From contig CAVSSL010000008.1 in assembly GCA_963730585.1 (NCBI GenBank), positions 124,001 through 188,000 of the forward strand: DNA of 64,000 bases. The letters run 5' to 3'. The DNA comes from Pedococcus_A sp963730585 (lineage in GTDB: Bacteria > Actinomycetota > Actinomycetes > Actinomycetales > Dermatophilaceae). A program made the position numbers and the translations under genes. Of this stretch, positions 8,661 through 17,232 are shown in pieces (position 1 is the stretch's first letter; the number at the start of each line of letters is the position of its first letter). The notes under the pieces were generated by a model. The model was given only the letters and a program-made list of their open reading frames with translations. It was not told the origin of the DNA and made no database searches.

Positions 8661-9737
8661 TCAGTCGACGAAGATCCGCTCCTCGATGAGCTGTTCCTGC
8701 ACGATGCGGCCCTCACGCTCGAACCGCCCCTGCTCGAACCGCTTCATGAACTCGAGCTCGACCTTGTCGATGCCTCCGCGGTTCTTCTCGATCGTCAGGA
8801 CCACCCACTGCCGGAACCGCTCGGCGTTGTCGAGGTGGTACATCAGGTGGTGCCGCGCGACGATGTCGTACTTGTCGTTGAGGATGAAGACGACGTCGGC
8901 CTCGTAGGCCAGCGCCGAGGAGCCGCGCAGGTCGTGCACACGCATGCGCTTGCCGGCCACCAGGCTGGCCTTCTCGGCGGCGACGATGGCGAGGACCGGG
9001 GCCTCCATGGTCAGCGCGATGTCCTTGAGCTGCTCGACGACGTGGGTGATGCGGTCCTCGTCGTTCAGCCCGGAGCCGCGGACGGGCACCTTCTGCAGGT
9101 AGTCGACCAGGACGAAGGGGGCCTGGCCCTGCTCCTCCGCCACCGCCTCGATGGCCGCCCGGATCTCCTCGATGCCGGTGTGCATGCCGCTCGAGGCATG
9201 GATGTGCAGCCGGTCGGAGTAGCGCTCGAGGGCCCGCACGGCGAGCGCCCCGCCCTTGGTGTTGGCGAACTGCTCCTCCAGGGAGGTCGCACGGCTGTGG
9301 CGGGACTCGAAGACCTGCCGGATCGTGTTGAGGGTCAACGCCTCCGACCCACCGAGGTCGGCGGCCTCGATGGCGATGAGCCGCTCGAGCACCGCGTGGG
9401 CGTCGTGCTCGTAGGAGAAGAAGATGGCGGGCCGGGTGCCGGTGACCACGGCGCGGCGCAGCATCTGCAGCGCCATGGTCGTCTTGCCCAGGCCCTGCGG
9501 GCCGCCCATGAGGATGAGCTCGCCCGAGCGCAGGCCACCCGCGAGCGCCGTGTCGAGCGCGTCGAAGCCGGTCGGCCACACCCGCGCACCGGCCGAGCGT
9601 CCCTGCTGGATCTTGTGGGTCGTGTCAGCGAGCACGGAGCTGAGCGACTTCAGGCGGGGGTCGGTGGGCGCAGGCGCGGACGGGCCCTCGTCACCGACGA
9701 GGTCCGCCTGGTCCGCAGCGGAGACCGTGGCTGTCAT
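8661..9737 (-). CDS. DnaB-C/RecA-fold ATPase (stand-alone replicative-helicase-like domain)
   Basis: 358 residues from ATG 9737 (GTG 9749 is possible). It has the helicase C-terminal RecA fold: substrate-loop start VWPTGFDALDTALAGGLRSGE, Walker A GGPQGLGKTT (residues 78-87), FFSYEHDAHAVLERL (a DnaB-like motif after strand 2), Walker B VLVDYLQKV (209-217, Asp212) and LRGSSALAYEADVVFIL like the DnaB sensor region. The DnaG-binding N-terminal domain of true DnaB is absent and replaced by about 45 polar residues. So it is not the main replicative helicase by architecture. It may be a RadA/DnaB-like regulator or accessory helicase; no partner is evident nearby. Confidence 0.82.
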   Translation of the reverse strand: MTATVSAADQADLVGDEGPSAPAPTDPRLKSLSSVLADTTHKIQQGRSAGARVWPTGFDALDTALAGGLRSGELILMGGPQGLGKTTMALQMLRRAVVTGTRPAIFFSYEHDAHAVLERLIAIEAADLGGSEALTLNTIRQVFESRHSRATSLEEQFANTKGGALAVRALERYSDRLHIHASSGMHTGIEEIRAAIEAVAEEQGQAPFVLVDYLQKVPVRGSGLNDEDRITHVVEQLKDIALTMEAPVLAIVAAEKASLVAGKRMRVHDLRGSSALAYEADVVFILNDKYDIVARHHLMYHLDNAERFRQWVVLTIEKNRGGIDKVELEFMKRFEQGRFEREGRIVQEQLIEERIFVD

Positions 9738-9875
9738 GGGGCAATTCACCCGTGGAGCGACACGGGCAGGAAGATCACTGGGCGAAATATGCCCGAACGG
9801 CCCATCCGCAAAACGGACGAACGGGACGAACCTTCCCCGTTCCGACGCGCGGCGGTCCGGTCAGGCCTGGCCCGG

Positions 9876-10397
9876 TCATGCCTGGTCGTCCCGGGGGAAG
9901 GAGATCCCGGAGCTGAGGATGCGCAGGGCGGTGCCGATGTAGATGAGGTTGAACAGCATCTGCGCCGTGACCATCAGCCGCGCCGGCGTCCCCGAGGCGT
10001 GGATGTCGCCGAAGCCGACGGTGGCGGTCGTCGTCACGGAGAAGTACAGCGCGTCGGAGCGGTTGGCCAGGCCGGCGAACTGCTCGGGAGCGGCGGCCGA
10101 GGTGATGGCGTAGAGGAGCGCGAAGCCGAGGACGAGCACGTAGAGCGCCGTGAGCAGCTGCTGGACGCGGTGGTACTCGGGCTCCTGCCGCTCGTGGCTG
10201 CGCCGGGCGGCGGTGCGCAGGAAGAGGAACAGCAGACCCCAGGCGAGGACGGAGCCGGCCAGCCTGCCCGCCGTGGTCGCGTCGCCCCAGGGCGCACGCA
10301 GCGGCAGCAGGTAGTAGCCGACCGTGAGGAGCACCAGCACGACTGTGGTGTGCCACAGCAGCGCCCACAGCGGCTGGCGCCTCTCGTCGACCGGCAT
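9876..10397 (-). CDS. Two-pore-helix potassium channel family protein
   Basis: 173 residues with the ion-channel-2 architecture. Hydrophobic segments lie at about residues 12-32, 46-62, 82-101 and 140-163. The pore helix and selectivity filter read YFSVTTTATVGFGDIHASG, with the filter TVGFGD at 126-131, diagnostic of K+-selective channels. There is no RCK/TrkA-N regulatory domain, so gating is not explained by the sequence. It follows the succinate-semialdehyde dehydrogenase gene by 32 bases and may be read through from it; a functional link to polyamine uptake (cation balance) is only inference. Confidence 0.88.
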   Translation of the reverse strand: MPVDERRQPLWALLWHTTVVLVLLTVGYYLLPLRAPWGDATTAGRLAGSVLAWGLLFLFLRTAARRSHERQEPEYHRVQQLLTALYVLVLGFALLYAITSAAAPEQFAGLANRSDALYFSVTTTATVGFGDIHASGTPARLMVTAQMLFNLIYIGTALRILSSGISFPRDDQA

Positions 10398-10429
10398 GGT
10401 CGCGTCCGCCTCTCCCCCGGTCGCCCCCG

Positions 10430-11890
10430 TCAGGGGGCGATGCCGACGTACTTGGTCTCCAGGTACTCCTCGATGCCCTCGAAGCCGCCCTCGCGCCCGA
10501 AGCCGGAGGCCTTCACGCCACCGAACGGCGCTGCGGGGTTCGAGACGATGCCCTGGTTGAACCCGATCATGCCGAACTCCAGGCCCTCGCTCACCCGGAT
10601 CATCCGCGAGAGGTCCTTGGTGAACACGTAGGCCACCAGGCCGTACTCGGTGCCGTTGGCCAGCGCGAGCACCTCCTCCTCGGTCGAGAAGGAGGCGATG
10701 GGGGCCACCGGGCCGAAGATCTCCTCCGTCATGACCCTCGCGTCCTTCGGCACACCAGTGACGACGGTCGGCTCGAAGAAGTAGCCCTTGCCCTCGGCGG
10801 GCTTGCCACCCAGGACGACCTCGGCTCCCTTGTCGCGCGCGTCCTGCACCAGCTCCGCCACACCGTCGCGGGCCTTGGCGTCGATGAGCGGTCCGACGTC
10901 GACGCCGTCCTCGGTGCCGCGGCCGACCGTGAGCCCACCCATGCGCTCGGCGAAGCGTCGGCCGAACTCGTCGATGAGGCTCTCGTGCACGTAGAACCGG
11001 TTCGCCGCCGTGCAGGCCTCGCCGATGTTGCGCATCTTCGCGAGCATCGCGCCGTCGACGGCACGGTCGAGGTCGGCGTCCTCGAAGACGATGAAGGGCG
11101 CGTTGCCGCCGAGCTCCATCGAGACGCGCAGCAGCTGCTCGGCCGACTGCTCCACGAGCTTGCGGCCCACCGGCGTGGAGCCGGTGAAGGTGAGCTTGCG
11201 CAGCCGCGGGTCGCGGATCATCGGCTCCATCACGTCACCGGTGCGCGAGGTCGTGACGACGTTGAGCACCCCGGCCGGCAGGCCGCACTCCTCGAGCACC
11301 TGCGCCAGGGCGAGCATGCTCAGCGGCGTCTGGCCGGCCGGCTTGACCACCATGGTGCAGCCGGCGGCGATGGCCGGCCCGATCTTGCGGGTGCCCATGG
11401 CGAGCGGGAAGTTCCACGGCGTGATCATCAGCGTCGGGCCCACCGGCGCCTTCATGGTCATCAGCCTGGTGGCGCCGTTGGGCGCGGTGGACCAGCGGCC
11501 GTGGATGCGCACGGCCTCCTCGGAGAACCAGCGGAAGAACTCGGCACCGTAGGTCACCTCGCCCCTGGACTCGGCCAGGGTCTTGCCCATCTCGAGGGTC
11601 ATGAGCATCGCGAAGTCGTCGGCGCGGGCGGTGATCTTCTCGAACGCCGCGCGCAGGATCTCCCCCCGGTCGCGCGGCGCGGTGGCGGCCCAGTCGCGCT
11701 GGGCGGCGACGGCGGCGTCGAGCGCAGCCTTGCCGTCCTCGACGGTGGCGTCGGCGACCTCGGTGAGCACCTCTCCGGTGGAGGGGTCCTCGACCTTGAT
11801 CGTCGCGCCGTCGGAGCTGTCGCGCCACGTGCCGCCGATGAGCAGGCCGGTGGGGACGGAGTCGATCAGGTCCTTCTGCGACATGGCCAT
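10430..11890 (-). CDS. gabD: NAD(P)-dependent succinate-semialdehyde dehydrogenase
   Basis: 486 residues; oxidises succinate semialdehyde to succinate, the exit of GABA/putrescine breakdown into the TCA cycle. Aldehyde dehydrogenase landmarks are all present: TPWNFPLAMGTRKIGPA (cofactor/oxyanion Asn160), VVKPAGQTP, FTGSTPVGR, MELGGNAPF with general base Glu259 and EACTAANRF with nucleophile Cys293, and EEIFGPVAP. The sequence type (KPAGQTPLS, GMIGFNQGIVSNPAAPFGGVKASG) is that of GabD rather than betaine-aldehyde enzymes. A GAGGAG ribosome site lies 9 bases before the ATG. It lies directly after agmatinase in the polyamine locus, which fits the assignment. Confidence 0.9.
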   Translation of the reverse strand: MAMSQKDLIDSVPTGLLIGGTWRDSSDGATIKVEDPSTGEVLTEVADATVEDGKAALDAAVAAQRDWAATAPRDRGEILRAAFEKITARADDFAMLMTLEMGKTLAESRGEVTYGAEFFRWFSEEAVRIHGRWSTAPNGATRLMTMKAPVGPTLMITPWNFPLAMGTRKIGPAIAAGCTMVVKPAGQTPLSMLALAQVLEECGLPAGVLNVVTTSRTGDVMEPMIRDPRLRKLTFTGSTPVGRKLVEQSAEQLLRVSMELGGNAPFIVFEDADLDRAVDGAMLAKMRNIGEACTAANRFYVHESLIDEFGRRFAERMGGLTVGRGTEDGVDVGPLIDAKARDGVAELVQDARDKGAEVVLGGKPAEGKGYFFEPTVVTGVPKDARVMTEEIFGPVAPIASFSTEEEVLALANGTEYGLVAYVFTKDLSRMIRVSEGLEFGMIGFNQGIVSNPAAPFGGVKASGFGREGGFEGIEEYLETKYVGIAP

Positions 11891-11905
11891 CAGGGGCTCT
11901 CCTCG

Positions 11906-13096
11906 TCAGTGCTGGTTCTCGGTGCTGCTGTTCTCGGTTACTGCGGCTTCGGTGTCGTCGTGGGTGTATGCCGGGTGGCCGCCCTTGGGCGGCCAGGTCT
12001 CGTTGTGGTCGTGCGAGAGCGCGGTGCTGTGGTGGTGCCCGTGCGCGTGCGGGGTGCTGCCGAACGGCTGCGTCGGCTCGGGCACGCGGCCGGCGAGCAG
12101 CGGCTGGGCGGGGTCCCAGCGGGTGCCGTCGCGGTCGTCCCTCCGTCGGCGGGCGATGGCCGAGAGTGCCTCCAGCACAACGCGGTTCGCGAGCGCGGCG
12201 GTGATGTCGGCGTGGTCGTAGGGCGGGCTGACCTCGACGACGTCGATGCCGACGACGGGCAGCTCAAGACAGATCCGCCGCACCGAGTCGAGCAGCTCAC
12301 GGGCCGACAGGCCGCCCGGCTCGGGGGTGCCGGTGCCGGGGGCGTGCCCCGGGTCGCACACGTCGATGTCGACCGAGAGGAACACTCCCTCGCACTCGTC
12401 GGTGGCGATGGCGAACGCCTCGGTGAGGCAGTCCTGCAGCCCGCGGTGCACGATCTCGGTCATCTCGAACGAGCGCATCCGCTGGCCGGCCATCCAGTCC
12501 AGCGTCTCCGGCGGCGGCCAGTAGCCGCGGAGGCCGACCTGGAGGAAGCGGTCTCCGCGCAGGGCGCCCGACTCGATGAGGCGTCGCATCGGCTGCCCGT
12601 GACCCCAGAGGGAGCCGAACTCGATGTCGCCGGTGTCGGCGTGCGCGTCGAAGTGGATCATCGAGACCCGGCCGTGGCCGAGCGCGTTGGCCACGCCCTT
12701 GGCGTCGGGGAAGGCGATCGAGTGGTCACCGCCGAGCACCACGGGGATGGCCCCGGCCCGGGTGACCTTCTCCACCGCCTCCTCGAGCGCCGGGAGGGCG
12801 ACCTCGATGTCGCCGGAGTACATCTCCACGTCGCCGGCGTCGACGACCTTGAGGTCGACGAGCCCGTCGGTGCGCAGCGCCAGCGACGGACGCGAGCCGT
12901 CGTGCGGCAGGTAGTCGGTCATCCGGATCGCCTGCGGGCCGAACCGGGTGCCGGGACGGTGGGAGGTGCCGCCGTCGAACGGTGCGCCCAGGATCACGAC
13001 GTCTGCGCCGGCATACGTCTCGGGCTCGTCGAGGTCGCACGCGGGCACGCCGAGGAAGGTGATGTCGGGCCCGAACTGGGCGCCGTAGCGGGTCAT
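11906..13096 (-). CDS. speB: Agmatinase/ureohydrolase with histidine-rich C-terminal tail
   Basis: 396 residues. The first 315 are a complete ureohydrolase: binuclear Mn ligands His125 (GGDHS), Asp150-His152-Asp154 (FDAHAD), and Asp243/Asp245 (SVDIDVCDP). Family members hydrolyse agmatine to putrescine and urea, or related guanidino acids. The neighbours (putrescine transport and oxidation) favour agmatine or guanidinobutyrate. Residues 350-380 form an unusual tail, HAHGHHHSTALSHDH plus further His residues, not needed for the fold and perhaps a metal reservoir. ATG 13096 is supported by a leaderless -10 box that overlaps the upstream gene's stop codon. Confidence 0.88.
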   Translation of the reverse strand: MTRYGAQFGPDITFLGVPACDLDEPETYAGADVVILGAPFDGGTSHRPGTRFGPQAIRMTDYLPHDGSRPSLALRTDGLVDLKVVDAGDVEMYSGDIEVALPALEEAVEKVTRAGAIPVVLGGDHSIAFPDAKGVANALGHGRVSMIHFDAHADTGDIEFGSLWGHGQPMRRLIESGALRGDRFLQVGLRGYWPPPETLDWMAGQRMRSFEMTEIVHRGLQDCLTEAFAIATDECEGVFLSVDIDVCDPGHAPGTGTPEPGGLSARELLDSVRRICLELPVVGIDVVEVSPPYDHADITAALANRVVLEALSAIARRRRDDRDGTRWDPAQPLLAGRVPEPTQPFGSTPHAHGHHHSTALSHDHNETWPPKGGHPAYTHDDTEAAVTENSSTENQH

Positions 13097-13102
13097 GGCT
13101 CG

Positions 13103-13108
13103 ACCCTA
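13103..13108 (-). promoter_or_regulatory. -10 box of speB, sharing bases with the upstream stop codon
   Basis: TAGGGT ends six bases before the speB ATG. Its first three bases (13108-13106) are the TAG stop codon of the saccharopine-dehydrogenase-like gene, so one triplet serves both purposes. Confidence 0.55.
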
Positions 13109-14377
13109 GTCCGCCGACGTGGCGGCCGCCGGGCGGTCCTCCAGTCCCCACGGGGACCCGTAGCCCTGCGGCTTCGGCGCCCTGAGAAGGTCGAGGAACG
13201 GCACGGCGTCGAACGCCTCCGGGCCGAGCACGCCGGCGCCTGACCAGGCGCCGGTCGCGAGCAGCTCGAGGGCGACCACCGGGTTGACGGCGGTCTGCCA
13301 CACGACGCACTGGGCGCCGTAGTCGCGCATCGTCTGCTCGTTGTCGGCCACGTGGTAGAGGTACGTCGCCCGGGGACGGCCGTCCTTGCCGGTGCCGGTG
13401 ACCCACAGTCCGGCGCAGGTCTTGCCGGTCATCCGCGGTCCGATGGTGGCGGGGTCGGGCAGGCAGGCCGCCACGACGTCCCGGGGCGAGACCTGCAGGC
13501 CGCCGACGCTCACCTTCTCGGTGCGGTCGAGCCCGAGCGTGTGGAGCGTCTTGAGCACGCCGATGAACTCGTCACCGAGGCCGTACTTGAACGTCACGCG
13601 CTTCGCGTCCAGCCAGCGCGGCATGAGGAGGACCTCCTCGTGCTCGACGTTGACGCACTCGACCGGCCCGATGCCCTCGGGGAAGTCGAACACCTCCGGC
13701 TCGGAGAACGGCGGCGTCGTGAACCAGCCACGCCCCTTCTCCCACACCACCGGCGGGTTCAGGCACTCCTCGATGGTGGTCCAGATCGAGAAGCTCGGCG
13801 CGAAGACCTCGTTGCCGTGCTCGTCGTGCACCGCGAGGTTGGCGCCGTCGCGGGTGCCGAGCTCGTCGATCTCCGAGAACAGGTGGTCGGCGGCATACCG
13901 CGCGAACACGTCGGAGAGGCCGGGCTCGACGCCGATGCCCACCAGCGCCAGACGCCCAGCGGACTCCCACTCCTGCGCCAGGGCGAACTGCTCGTCGCCG
14001 AGCTTGACGCCGGCCTGCGCGTAGGGCTCCTCGGGGTGCCGCTGCGACAGGCTCATCGCCATGTCGAGGTAGTCGGCCCCGGCTGCCAGGGCTCCACGGA
14101 AGATGGGCATCACGAAGCGCGGGTCGACCGCGTTGAACACATGGGTGGCGCCGTGCTCGCGCGCGAGCGCCTCGACCTCCTCCGCGCTCGAGGCGTCGAC
14201 ACGCGCCGCCACGAGCCGGCTCTCGCCGGGACGACGGGCGCTGGCCGCCTCGACGGTGGCCTTCGCCCGCGCCTCGTCGTAGTCGGCGACGACGAGCAGC
14301 TCGAAGAAGTCGCGTTCGACGGCGATCCGGGCAGCGGCGTCACCGACGCCGCCGGAGCCGATCACCACGATCCTCAC
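13106..14377 (-). CDS. Saccharopine dehydrogenase-family (carboxyspermidine dehydrogenase-like) oxidoreductase
   Basis: 423 residues. An N-terminal Rossmann fold begins MRIVVIGSGGVGDAAARIAV (GxGGxG at 8-13) and continues with HVFNAVDPRFVMPIFRGALAAGADYLDMAM, the usual saccharopine-dehydrogenase pattern, then GVEPGLSDVFARYAADHL. The family includes lysine-pathway saccharopine enzymes and carboxy(nor)spermidine dehydrogenase, which condenses a diamine with aspartate semialdehyde. Placement as the last gene of a Pot transporter operon, beside agmatinase, favours a polyamine substrate. However, no carboxyspermidine decarboxylase gene is in the window, so biosynthetic use is not shown. GTG 14377 follows potC by one base. 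Confidence 0.8.
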   Translation of the reverse strand: MRIVVIGSGGVGDAAARIAVERDFFELLVVADYDEARAKATVEAASARRPGESRLVAARVDASSAEEVEALAREHGATHVFNAVDPRFVMPIFRGALAAGADYLDMAMSLSQRHPEEPYAQAGVKLGDEQFALAQEWESAGRLALVGIGVEPGLSDVFARYAADHLFSEIDELGTRDGANLAVHDEHGNEVFAPSFSIWTTIEECLNPPVVWEKGRGWFTTPPFSEPEVFDFPEGIGPVECVNVEHEEVLLMPRWLDAKRVTFKYGLGDEFIGVLKTLHTLGLDRTEKVSVGGLQVSPRDVVAACLPDPATIGPRMTGKTCAGLWVTGTGKDGRPRATYLYHVADNEQTMRDYGAQCVVWQTAVNPVVALELLATGAWSGAGVLGPEAFDAVPFLDLLRAPKPQGYGSPWGLEDRPAAATSAD

Positions 14378-14378
14378 G

Positions 14379-15170
14379 TCATGCCACCCGGGCGCGCCGG
14401 TTGCTGACGAGCTGCGCCACGGCGACGATCGTCAGCGACGCAAGGAACATGACCGTGCCGATCACGTTGATCTGCACCGGTGTCCCGCGTTGCGCCGCTC
14501 CCCAGACGTACATCGGGAAGGTCACCGACGCCGGACTGGCGTTGAAGTTGGTGATGATGTAGTCGTCGAAGCTCAGCGAGAACGCCAGCAGGGCGCCGGC
14601 CGCGATGCCTGGGGCCACCAGGGGCAGGGTGACCTTGGTGAACGTCTGGTACTCGTTGGCGAACAGGTCTGCCGCAGCCTGCTCCAGCCGGGGGTCGAGC
14701 GAGGCGATGCGCGCCTTCACCGTGACCACCACGAACGACAGGCAGAACATGATGTGGGCGATGAGGATCGTCGTGCGCCCCGTGGGAAGACCCAGCGCGA
14801 TGAACAGGGTCAGCAGGCTCGAGCCCATGACCACCTCGGGTGTGGCCATCGGCATGAAGATGAGCAGGTTGGTCCCAGCCCTCCCCCGGAACCGGTAGCG
14901 GCCCAGGGCGAAGGCAACCGCGGTCCCCAGAACGGTCGCGGCGAGCGCGGCTATGAGGCCGATCTGCAGGCTGAGGCCGAGCGCCGGGCACATGCCGGGC
15001 GCGCCGCACGGGTTCAGCCACGCGTCGAGGGAGAACTGGTTCCACTGGTAGTTGTAGCGGCCGCGGGGATCGTTGAACGAGAACACGATGACCACGAGGT
15101 TGGGCAGCAGCATGTAGAAGAGCACCAGCATCGCGACGATCGCCAGCACGTGCCTGCGGATCCAGCCCAT
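14379..15170 (-). CDS. potC: Polyamine ABC transporter permease, PotC type
   Basis: 263 residues with six hydrophobic helices and the permease EAA-like loop RLEQAAADLFANEYQTFTKVTLPLVAPGI (the cytoplasmic helix that docks on PotA). The N-terminus GWIRRHVLAIVAMLVLFYML followed by LVVIVFSFNDP is typical of PotC/PotI. A cysteine-rich extracytoplasmic loop (WLNPCGAPGMCPAL) differs from E. coli PotC. It is the fourth transporter gene (potD-A-B-C order), separated by one base from potB and from the next gene, so all are one transcription unit. Confidence 0.9.
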   Translation of the reverse strand: MGWIRRHVLAIVAMLVLFYMLLPNLVVIVFSFNDPRGRYNYQWNQFSLDAWLNPCGAPGMCPALGLSLQIGLIAALAATVLGTAVAFALGRYRFRGRAGTNLLIFMPMATPEVVMGSSLLTLFIALGLPTGRTTILIAHIMFCLSFVVVTVKARIASLDPRLEQAAADLFANEYQTFTKVTLPLVAPGIAAGALLAFSLSFDDYIITNFNASPASVTFPMYVWGAAQRGTPVQINVIGTVMFLASLTIVAVAQLVSNRRARVA

Positions 15171-15171
15171 G

Positions 15172-16086
15172 TCAGACCAGCTCCTCGGTGCCGCTGCGGC
15201 GTACGTAGAGCGCCACGAGCACGATGATCGTCAGCATGAGCATGAACGACAGAGCGGCCGCCGTCGCGTAGTCCAGGACCTGCAGGAACTGCCCGTCGAT
15301 GACCTGCCCGATCATCACGGTCTGGGTGCTGCCCAGCAGCCGCGAGTTGATGAAGTCACCGGCGGCCGGGATGAAGGTCAGCAGGGTGCCGGCCACCACG
15401 CCCGGCATCGACAGCGGCCAGATCACCCGCCGGAACGCCTCCACGGGTGAGGCGTAGAGGTCACCCGCGGCCTCCACCATCCGCCGGTCGAGCCGCTCGA
15501 GGTTGGCGTAGATGGGCAGGATCATGAAGGGCAGGAAGTTGTAGGTCAGCCCGGTGATCACCGCGAACGGCGAGCTCATCAGCGCGTCGCTGCTCGTCAG
15601 GTGCAGCCACTGCAGCAGGTCCGTGAGGTGGATGGCTCGCGCGAAGCTGGTCACGACGCCGTCGTTGTTCAGGATGATCTGCCACGCCAGGGTGCGGATG
15701 AGGAAGCTCGTGAAGAAGGGCGCGATGACGGCGACCAGGAGCAGGTTCCTCCACCGCCCGGCCTTCTGCGCGATGAAGTACGCCAGCGGGTAGCCGAGGA
15801 CCAGGGCCAGCAGAGTGGCCAACCCGGCGTAGATGAACGAGCGCAGGAAGTGGGGCCAGTACTGCGTGAGGGCGTCGACGTAGGTCTGCCAGTTCCACGT
15901 GAGCGTGTAGCCCTCGTCCACCGTGCCCGTCTGCAGCGACTGGGAGGCCAGCGACACGGTGGGCAGCACGAAGAAGATGGCCAGCCACAGCAGACCGGGC
16001 AGCAACAGCAGGTACGGCGTCCACCGGCCCCGGCGACGGGGCACGTGGTGCTCGCTCGCCGCAGCCAGGGCGCCGATCTCGGCCAC
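15172..16086 (-). CDS. potB: Polyamine ABC transporter permease, PotB type
   Basis: 304 residues from GTG 16086, which shares a base with the potA stop (TAGTG). A basic cytoplasmic start (EHHVPRRRGRWTPYLL) leads into six helices. The EAA loop is MVEAAGDLYASPVEAFRRVIWPLSMPGV. The segment FFTSFLIRTLAWQIILNNDGVVTS is a strong PotB/PotH signature. The long external loop after helix one (QTGTVDEGYTLTWNWQTYVDAL) is usual. Works with PotC as the membrane channel for putrescine/spermidine uptake. Confidence 0.9.
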   Translation of the reverse strand: MAEIGALAAASEHHVPRRRGRWTPYLLLLPGLLWLAIFFVLPTVSLASQSLQTGTVDEGYTLTWNWQTYVDALTQYWPHFLRSFIYAGLATLLALVLGYPLAYFIAQKAGRWRNLLLVAVIAPFFTSFLIRTLAWQIILNNDGVVTSFARAIHLTDLLQWLHLTSSDALMSSPFAVITGLTYNFLPFMILPIYANLERLDRRMVEAAGDLYASPVEAFRRVIWPLSMPGVVAGTLLTFIPAAGDFINSRLLGSTQTVMIGQVIDGQFLQVLDYATAAALSFMLMLTIIVLVALYVRRSGTEELV

Positions 16087-17231
16087 TACGCCGCCCCGCT
16101 GTCGTCGGCCAGGTCCTGCGCCCCGGCGTGGGCGTCCTGCCGGGAGTCGAGGGCGAAGCCGTGCTCGGGCGCCCAGGCCAGGGTGACGGACGCACCCACC
16201 GCCGCACGCGGCATACCGTCGTTCTGCTGCACCACGGCGATCTCCTGGCCCCAGGGCAGCTTCACCAGGTAGTTGGTGGCCAAACCGGTGAACGAGGCGT
16301 CGGTGACCGTCCCGGTCAGGTTGTTGAGCCCGTCCTCGACGACGCCGGGCACACCGCCGTCGGCCAGCCTCAGCTTCTCCGGCCGCACCCCGAGCCACAT
16401 GGTCCGCACGCCCTCGACCAGCCGGTCGGCCGGCAGGCGCAGCCTGACGCCGTGGATGTCGAGGTCGGCCATGGCGCCGGACGTGCCCACGAGGTCGGCC
16501 TGGAGCAGGTTGGACTGGCCGAGGAAGTTGGCCACGAAGGTCGAGGCGGGCTTCTCGTAGAGCGCGGCCGGCTCACCGACCTGCTCGAGCCGACCGGCGT
16601 TCATCACCGCGATGGTGTCGGCCATGGTCATGGCCTCCTCCTGGTCATGGGTGACGTGGACGAAGGTGAGCCCGACCTCGGACTGGATGCGCTTGAGCTC
16701 GATCTGCATCTGGCGCCGCAGCTTGAGGTCGAGCGCGCCGAGGGGCTCGTCGAGGAGCAGCACGTCGGGCCGGTTGACGATCGCCCGGGCCAGGGCCACG
16801 CGCTGCTGCATGCCGCCGGAGAGCTGGGTCGGCTTCTTCTTGGCGGTGTGGGCCAGCTCGACCAGTTCCAGGGCCTCCATCGCCTTGGCCCTGTGGTCCT
16901 TCACGCCGCGCCGGCGCAGGCCGAACGCGACGTTCTCCAGGATGCTCAGGTGGGGGAAGAGCGCGTAGCTCTGGAACACCGTGTTGACGTTGCGCTGGTA
17001 GGCCTTGGTGTCGGTGATGTCGCGGTCGCCGATGAGGATGCGTCCCAGGGTCGGCTGCTCGAGGCCCGCGACCATCCGCAAGGTGGTCGTCTTGCCGCAG
17101 CCCGAGGGGCCGAGCAGGGCGAAGAACGACCCCTGCGGGATGACCAGGTCGAGGTCGTCGACCGCGGTGAACGCGTCGTAGCGCTTGGTGACGTCGATGA
17201 GGCGCAGGTCGCCTGTGGATTCGGTTGCCAT
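16086..17231 (-). CDS. potA: Polyamine ABC transporter ATPase, PotA type
   Basis: 381 residues. ABC ATPase core: Walker A GPSGCGKTT (41-49), Q-loop VFQSYALFPHLS, signature LSGGMQQR (137-144), Walker B VLLLDEP (157-163), D-loop GALD and H-loop VTHDQEEAM. The C-terminal 130 residues are the TOBE domain typical of PotA/MalK-type importers (PEKLRLADGG...VTDASFTGLATNYLVKLPWGQ). Start ATG 17231 is one base after the potD stop. It powers the PotBC channel loaded by PotD. Confidence 0.95.
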   Translation of the reverse strand: MATESTGDLRLIDVTKRYDAFTAVDDLDLVIPQGSFFALLGPSGCGKTTTLRMVAGLEQPTLGRILIGDRDITDTKAYQRNVNTVFQSYALFPHLSILENVAFGLRRRGVKDHRAKAMEALELVELAHTAKKKPTQLSGGMQQRVALARAIVNRPDVLLLDEPLGALDLKLRRQMQIELKRIQSEVGLTFVHVTHDQEEAMTMADTIAVMNAGRLEQVGEPAALYEKPASTFVANFLGQSNLLQADLVGTSGAMADLDIHGVRLRLPADRLVEGVRTMWLGVRPEKLRLADGGVPGVVEDGLNNLTGTVTDASFTGLATNYLVKLPWGQEIAVVQQNDGMPRAAVGASVTLAWAPEHGFALDSRQDAHAGAQDLADDSGAA

Positions 17232-17232
17232 G

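Noticed and set aside
7995..10631. An 878-residue plus-strand frame over dxr and the ATPase
   Set aside because: Antisense to recognised genes and of random composition; long stop-free antisense frames are expected at this GC content.
10985..13243. A 752-residue plus-strand frame opposite speB
   Set aside because: No recognisable domain; mirrors codon bias of gabD and speB.
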